Positions 59,627 to 64,000 of a stretch of DNA of 64,000 nt are shown here, piece after piece. Under the pieces are notes generated by a model. That model had not been told where the DNA came from. It saw only the letters and a list, made by a program, of their open reading frames with translations, and made no database searches. This stretch comes from SHZL01 sp963815185 (GTDB lineage: Bacteria > Pseudomonadota > Gammaproteobacteria > Xanthomonadales > SZUA-36), in assembly GCA_963815185.1 (NCBI GenBank), contig CAWFGC010000011.1, positions 1 through 64,000 of the forward strand. The letters are read 5' to 3'. How positions within the stretch are numbered: the stretch's first letter is position 1; each line of letters opens with the position of its first letter. The position numbers and the translations under genes were made by a program.

Positions 59627-60454
59627 ATGGTCAAAGCTGAGCAGATAATTCAAAAAAAGGCACTACCCGCAGACGGGCCAGGGGCGGCCCACGGCCGTTT
59701 TCTCAAACGGGCAGGCATTATTGCCGGCCTCGCCGTATCGCTGTTTGGGATGGCGCAGGCACAGGTTCTTGACTCTACTGTGCGCACCGAAACAAAAATC
59801 AACAAGGACGCTGCCGCATCGCAGCAACGCATCGATGGCCTTGCAAATCAAACGCAGGATCTGCTTGCCGAGTATCGTTCCGTCGTGCGCGAAATCGAGA
59901 GCCTCAAGGTCTACAACGAGAACCTGGAGAAAGTAGTCAAGGATCAACGCAACGAAGTCCAGTCCATCAACCGGCAGTTGACCGGCCTGGAAGAAACCAA
60001 CCGGGGCGTGGTTCCATTGATGCTGGAAATGATCAAGGCACTGGGCCAGATCGTCGAGGCAGACATCCCGTTTCGCCTTGAAGAGCGGCGCGCTCGTGTG
60101 CAGCGTCTGGTCGATATGATGGATCAGGCCGAAGTGACCGCATCGGAAAAATACCGGCGGGTAATGGAGGCATACCAGGGTGAACTCGAATATGGCAGAA
60201 CCACCGAAGCTTATTCCGCCGCGCTGCCAAGCACCGGACAAACGGTAGAATATCTGCGCGTCGGCCGCACGCTGCTGGTCTACCAGACCAGCGATCAGTC
60301 CGATACAGGCTGGTTCAATCCCACCACCCGGCAATTCGAGGCCTTGCCCAGCCGTTTCCAGTTGGAAGTGAAGGAAGGTATCGCCATCGCCAAGAATGAA
60401 AAGGCGCCAAACCTTGTCACGCTTCCGGTACCGGGACCAGAGGAAGCGGAATGA
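59627..60454 (+). CDS. DUF3450 periplasmic coiled-coil protein
   Basis: From the ATG at 59627 the product is 275 aa. A signal peptide (AGIIAGLAVSLFGMAQA) is followed by a long coiled coil (RIDGLANQTQDLLAEYRSVV, REIESLKVYNENLEKVVKDQ) and a conserved C-terminal part (QTVEYLRVGRTLLVYQTSDQ, TGWFNPTTRQFEALPSRF). This is DUF3450, always found upstream of ExbB-TonB gene sets in marine gammaproteobacteria. It overlaps the next gene by four bases. The region before it (59484-59626) has an imperfect inverted repeat TTGGGCGGTCAG/CTGATCCGCCCCA near 59525-59561. Confidence 0.88.
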   Translation: MVKAEQIIQKKALPADGPGAAHGRFLKRAGIIAGLAVSLFGMAQAQVLDSTVRTETKINKDAAASQQRIDGLANQTQDLLAEYRSVVREIESLKVYNENLEKVVKDQRNEVQSINRQLTGLEETNRGVVPLMLEMIKALGQIVEADIPFRLEERRARVQRLVDMMDQAEVTASEKYRRVMEAYQGELEYGRTTEAYSAALPSTGQTVEYLRVGRTLLVYQTSDQSDTGWFNPTTRQFEALPSRFQLEVKEGIAIAKNEKAPNLVTLPVPGPEEAE

Positions 60455-61800
60455 AAAATACCAGCATGATTGTTGCCGTGGCTATGATGGTCATCGCCCA
60501 GTGCGCCCAGGCCCAGTCGCTGGATGATCTGGCGCGTATGGTGCGTGAAGCGGCCAGCTCGGAAGCGAAGATCAACCAGGAACGCGAAGCGGAGTTTTTG
60601 CGCGACCGGAACCAGCAAAAGAACCTCCTGAACAAGGCTCGCCAGGAACTGGCCGGTGAAAACAGTCGCAGCGACGCCTTGCGTGATGAGTATGACCAGA
60701 ATGAGCGTGCACTTGCCGAGCTCGAGACCACGCTGGCTGAGCGCATGGGAAATCTCGGTGAATTGTTTGGCGTGGTGCGGCAGTCGGCGGGCGATGTTCA
60801 AGCGGCACTGGATGACTCCATGGTGACGGCACAAATGCCCGGTCGCACAAAATTCCTGTCCGAACTCGCGCAACGGCGCGAGTTGCCGACCGTACCTGAA
60901 TTGCGGCAACTGTGGTCGGCGATGGTGACGGAAATCGCAGAATCCGGCAAGGTCGTCAAGTTCGTGGCGCCGGTGGAACGCACCAGCGGGCAAAAGGAAG
61001 ACCTCGAAGTTGTCCGTGTCGGTGTGTTCAATGCGGTCAGCGCTGGTCAATTTCTCGACTGGGATATCAGCAAAAGCCGCGATAATCTGATTGAACTGGC
61101 GCGCCAGCCTCCTTCCCGCTTTTCCAGCATGGCGGCCGATCTGCAGTCGACCGCCGCCGGTGTGATGACGCCGATGGCGATCGATTTCACGCGCGGGCAG
61201 ATCCTGCGGGCGGTGGTGCAAAGCAAGACGCCGCTGGAGCGGGTCCGGGAAGACGGCGGTATTGTAGGTTACGTGATCATCGGCGTCGGTATTCTCGGGC
61301 TGCTGATTTGCCTGTGGAAAGCATTTTCCCTGTACACCGTCGGCAACCGCATCGCTCACCAGATGAAGAGCGATACGGCAAACAAGAAAAATCCCCTGGG
61401 CCGTGTGTTGGCGGTGTATTCCGATAACCCGGAAACCGATATCGAAACACTGGAGCTCAAGCTGGATGAGGCAATATTACGCGAGACAGCTCCAATCGAA
61501 ACCGGCCTGAGCTTTATCAAGGTACTGTATGTTGTCGCACCGCTGCTGGGTTTGCTGGGAACGGTTGTCGGTATGATTGCCACTTTTCAGATGATCACCT
61601 TGTTTGGTACGGGTGACCCGCGGATGATGGCCGGCGGGATTTCCACCGCTTTGGTCACCACTGTGCTGGGCCTGGTGGTGGCCATTCCACTGACGATTTT
61701 GCACAGTTTCCTGCAGGGTAAAGCCAAGGCATTGATCCAGACCCTGGAGGAACAGGCGGCTGGCATTATCGCCCGCATGGCGGAGCATCGCAGCGCATGA
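60451..61800 (+). CDS. TtpC-like MotA/TolQ/ExbB proton channel protein
   Basis: The 449-aa protein has a signal peptide (MIVAVAMMVIAQCAQA), a periplasmic coiled-coil half (LLNKARQELAGENSRSDALR, DEYDQNERALAELETTLAER), a membrane helix (IVGYVIIGVGILGLLICLWK), and an ExbB core: VAPLLGLLGTVVGMIATFQM, GGISTALVTTVLGLVVAIPL. This domain order is that of TtpC, the extra component of TonB2 systems in Vibrio. It couples proton flow to TonB action. It overlaps DUF3450 and the following exbB by four bases each. Confidence 0.9.
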   Translation: MKNTSMIVAVAMMVIAQCAQAQSLDDLARMVREAASSEAKINQEREAEFLRDRNQQKNLLNKARQELAGENSRSDALRDEYDQNERALAELETTLAERMGNLGELFGVVRQSAGDVQAALDDSMVTAQMPGRTKFLSELAQRRELPTVPELRQLWSAMVTEIAESGKVVKFVAPVERTSGQKEDLEVVRVGVFNAVSAGQFLDWDISKSRDNLIELARQPPSRFSSMAADLQSTAAGVMTPMAIDFTRGQILRAVVQSKTPLERVREDGGIVGYVIIGVGILGLLICLWKAFSLYTVGNRIAHQMKSDTANKKNPLGRVLAVYSDNPETDIETLELKLDEAILRETAPIETGLSFIKVLYVVAPLLGLLGTVVGMIATFQMITLFGTGDPRMMAGGISTALVTTVLGLVVAIPLTILHSFLQGKAKALIQTLEEQAAGIIARMAEHRSA

Positions 61801-62342
61801 TCTGGTTTTACGAAGCCGTTGCCGCCATTCGTGGCTTTATCGAGCTCGGCGGCAACGTGCTGTGGGCGATCATGTTCATATTGTTCCTGATGTGGACGTT
61901 CATTCTGGAACGCATCTGGTACCTGTACAGGATCCATCCGGCCAGGAGAATGGACATTCTCGCCGCCTGGGAGTCCCGGGCGGATACGACCTCCTGGTAC
62001 GCCAAGCAGATTCGCGAGTGTATGATTTCCGAGACCTCTGTGGCGCTCAAGAACAATATTGGCCTGATCAAGGCCCTGATCGCGATTTGCCCTCTGCTGG
62101 GTCTGCTCGGAACCGTGACGGGCATGATTACGGTATTCGATGTGATGACTTACAGCGGGGGCGGCAATGCGCGCGCGATGGCGGCTGGAGTATCGATGGC
62201 CACGGTGCCTACCATGGCCGGCATGGTGGCTGCATTATCCGGTGTTTATTTTGGCACCTGGCTGGAGCATAAGGCGCAGACAGAGTCGGAAAAACTGGAA
62301 GACCTGCTGCAGCATCATTATATCTCTGTTACAGTTCACTGA
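61797..62342 (+). CDS. exbB: ExbB-like MotA/TolQ proton channel protein
   Basis: The 181-aa protein has three helices: LGGNVLWAIMFILFLMWTFI, ALIAICPLLGLLGTVTGMIT and AAGVSMATVPTMAGMVAALS. The second and third form the ExbB/TolQ channel signature. It is the short ExbB2 form that pairs with TtpC. It overlaps ttpC by four bases and precedes exbD by 43. Confidence 0.93.
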   Translation: MIWFYEAVAAIRGFIELGGNVLWAIMFILFLMWTFILERIWYLYRIHPARRMDILAAWESRADTTSWYAKQIRECMISETSVALKNNIGLIKALIAICPLLGLLGTVTGMITVFDVMTYSGGGNARAMAAGVSMATVPTMAGMVAALSGVYFGTWLEHKAQTESEKLEDLLQHHYISVTVH

Positions 62343-62385
62343 GTCCGGGGCCCGTTGCCGGGTCCTGACAGATGGAGACTCCCGC

Positions 62386-62790
62386 ATGGCCAGACGGCAT
62401 GCACAAATGGAAGATGCCGAGATCAACATCACACCGATGTTGGATATCGTTTTTATCATGTTGATTTTCTTCATTGTCACGACCTCTTTTACCAAGGAAA
62501 CGGGCGCGACGATCAATAAGCCGGAGGCGGCGCAGGCGATCGCCCTGAGGAATGGAACGATTTTGATCGGGGTCAAATCCAATGGTGATATATGGATGTC
62601 GAAACGCTCGGTCGAGCTAAGAGAGGTACGCCAGATGGTCGAACGCGCCAGGGGAGAAAACCCGGAAGGCAGCGTTGTCATCGTGGCGGACCGGGGATCC
62701 AGGATTGGAACCGTGACCCAGGTGATGGACCAGGTGCGGCTGGCAGGTGTCGAAGGCGTCGCGATTTCTGCCATAACACCCAACAAGTAG
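62386..62790 (+). CDS. exbD: ExbD-like biopolymer transport protein
   Basis: From the ATG at 62386 the product is 134 aa. The N-terminal INITPMLDIVFIMLIFFIVT holds the membrane helix with the proton-carrying Asp (TPMLD). The periplasmic part has VVIVADRGSRIGTVTQVMDQ, VRLAGVEGVAISA, as in ExbD/TolR. It forms the proton channel with the two ExbB-type proteins. tonB follows after 4 bases. Confidence 0.94.
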   Translation: MARRHAQMEDAEINITPMLDIVFIMLIFFIVTTSFTKETGATINKPEAAQAIALRNGTILIGVKSNGDIWMSKRSVELREVRQMVERARGENPEGSVVIVADRGSRIGTVTQVMDQVRLAGVEGVAISAITPNK

Positions 62791-62794
62791 CCCC

Positions 62795-63436
62795 ATGCTC
62801 AAGTCCCGTTTTCTGATTGCCGCCGCCCTGGCCCTGGGGGTGACTTTTGGCCTGTTCCTGTTCATGGACAAACTCATATCCTCCGGTCCCGAACACCGTG
62901 CCGAACTGGAGGCCATCGCCGGTATTCACTTTGGCCCGGTGGATATTCCGGACGATATCGCGATCAAGAACCGGCGCATTCCCAAGAAACCGCCGCCGCC
63001 AAAGAATCCGCCGCCGGCGCCCAAAATGCAGATTGCAAAAGTGGATCAGCCGTTGCAGGAAATGCCGCAAATGAACATGCCGCAACTGGATGTGCCAATG
63101 GTTGGCGGGGAAGGTATGTTCATAGGCAACTTTCAGCAGGTCGACAAGACCGCTGAAGGTGACATTGTCCCGGTTGTGGTCATACGCCCCATGTACCCGC
63201 GCGAAGCGGCCATCGCCGGAATAGAAGGCTGGGTCAAGGTCGAATTTACCATCACCGCTCTGGGAACCGTGCAGGACGCGCAGGTGCTTGACGCCGATCC
63301 GGCGCGAATATTCAATCGCGAGGCCATCCGCGCCATCCTGAAATGGAAGTTCAAACCGCGCGTTGTCGATGGTGTCGCGGTCGATCGCCGTGCCACCCAG
63401 ATTATCGATTTCAGCCTCCATGACAGTACTGATTGA
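62795..63436 (+). CDS. tonB: energy transducer TonB
   Basis: The 213-aa protein has an N-terminal anchor (FLIAAALALGVTFGLFLFMD), a short proline-rich periplasmic stretch (KKPPPPKNPPPAPK), and a TonB C-terminal domain (VVVIRPMYPREAAIAGIEGW, VKVEFTITALGTVQDAQVLD, REAIRAILKWKFKPRVVDG). The short linker fits TonB2-type proteins. It would energise TonB-dependent receptors such as the one at 18172. Confidence 0.93.
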   Translation: MLKSRFLIAAALALGVTFGLFLFMDKLISSGPEHRAELEAIAGIHFGPVDIPDDIAIKNRRIPKKPPPPKNPPPAPKMQIAKVDQPLQEMPQMNMPQLDVPMVGGEGMFIGNFQQVDKTAEGDIVPVVVIRPMYPREAAIAGIEGWVKVEFTITALGTVQDAQVLDADPARIFNREAIRAILKWKFKPRVVDGVAVDRRATQIIDFSLHDSTD

Positions 63437-64000
63437 TACCGTGCATTCCCTGACCAGATATTTACTTGGGGCGCCTCTTTTGAGCATTTGCCTGCTGGCG
63501 TTTGCAGCCACTGCGGCCGGTGCCCAATCGCCGTCCCAATCCGCCTCTTGCGGCAAGGATCGAAAAGTCAGCGCCAAGGCGCTGGACGAAATGACCTGGA
63601 AGCAGCTCAACGGCATTTATGAGGAAGTCAGCGATGAAAAATACGACAGCGCATACGATGAACTGCAGAAAATGCTGGGCCGCTCCGGAAGGGATGCCTA
63701 CCTGAAAGCGATTATCAACCAGGCTCTGGCCCAGGTTGAATGGTCACGCGAGCATTATGACGCCGCGCTGACCTACTTCGAAAAGGCGGTCGAACTGGAC
63801 GCGCTGCCCGATCAGGCACATTTCGCCCTGATGTACCAGATCGCTCAGCTCTATTATATGAAGGAACGCTATGGCGATGCCCTGGATCGCCTGGAGTTGT
63901 GGTTCTGCACGGCGCCGAAGGACAAGATTACCGCCGCCGCTTACGTACTGAAAGCCTCGATCTATGCCCAAATGAAGGACTATCGCCAGACCCTGCAGGC
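63420..64000 (+). CDS. TPR protein of the TonB2 operon (incomplete at window end)
   Basis: An ATG at 63420 overlaps the end of tonB by 17 bases (a GTG at 63441 is the alternative). A signal peptide (LLSICLLAFAATAAGA) is followed by CGKDRKVSAKALDEMTWKQL and TPR-like helices (YDELQKMLGRSGRDAYLKAI, QVEWSREHYDAALTYFEKAV, IAQLYYMKERYGDALDRLEL). The frame is open to base 64000, so only about 193 residues are seen. Periplasmic TPR proteins end this type of operon in other gammaproteobacteria; they appear to assist TonB2 function. Confidence 0.85.
   Translation, partial: MTVLIDTVHSLTRYLLGAPLLSICLLAFAATAAGAQSPSQSASCGKDRKVSAKALDEMTWKQLNGIYEEVSDEKYDSAYDELQKMLGRSGRDAYLKAIINQALAQVEWSREHYDAALTYFEKAVELDALPDQAHFALMYQIAQLYYMKERYGDALDRLELWFCTAPKDKITAAAYVLKASIYAQMKDYRQTLQ

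Overview
The window is a chromosomal segment of a gammaproteobacterium. The lineage call rests on synteny and gene types: zapA - 6S RNA - 5-formyl-THF cyclo-ligase - rpiA on one strand, the UPF0149 - pepP - ubiH - ubiI run, divergent lptFG and pepA-holC-valS, an OxyR with the Cys199/Cys208 pair, and a CysB-type regulator beside cysJIH. A free-living, partly denitrifying environmental species (possibly Woeseiaceae-like) is my guess; the sequence does not prove it.

Layout. 1-2123: outer-membrane DUF481 protein, thioredoxin-like ferredoxin, rplM-rpsI. 2161-13570: an accessory island that begins at a tRNA-Gln whose 3' end and terminator are duplicated around a cluster of hairpins. It holds toxin-antitoxin (TA) modules in all states of repair: intact BrnTA, HicAB and HigBA; a BrnT with an internal deletion beside an intact BrnA; an AbiEi whose AbiEii partner is cut off; a ribbon-helix-helix antitoxin fused in frame to a ParE tail; a deleted RelE; and relics of Fic, ORF6N and a HigA-type HTH. 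It also carries a full-length Fic protein with a long N-terminal extension, a stand-alone alarmone-hydrolase-like HD protein, a membrane-anchored Mrr-type nuclease (frameshifted), and an orphan IPTL-CTERM tail. Several modules have clear operator-like repeats in front of them. 13576-17489: OsmC-like protein, MFS carrier (both frameshifted), esterase, SirB2.

17511-23947: a nitrite-respiration locus with an NsrR regulator, a TonB receptor of the haem type (frameshifted), a cytochrome cd1 nitrite reductase that is a predicted lipoprotein with an extra cytochrome c domain, and an alginate-export-like porin. 23969-31108: conserved housekeeping block (rpiA, EVE, fau, 6S RNA, zapA, coiled-coil protein, UPF0149, pepP, ubiH, ubiI). 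31192-36935: large secreted BNR-repeat protein, a badly frameshifted TolB/TPR regulator, DUF2269 protein. 37113-43802: sulfate-assimilation regulon cysJIH, cysB, cysK with shared ATATAACG motifs. 43919-52305: oxyR, START-like protein, trpS, MscS-type channel, proS, DUF4124, pssA, HolD-like protein, rimI. 52336-59483: valS-holC-pepA opposite lptFG. 59627-64000: a TonB energy-transduction operon (DUF3450, ExbB with periplasmic coiled coil, ExbB, ExbD, TonB, TPR protein running off the end).

Many otherwise good genes are broken by single-base indels (Mrr-like, OsmC, MFS, TonB receptor, rpiA, TPR regulator). Some may be sequencing errors rather than mutations, which matters most for rpiA. All family assignments come from reading the protein sequences; no database search was run.
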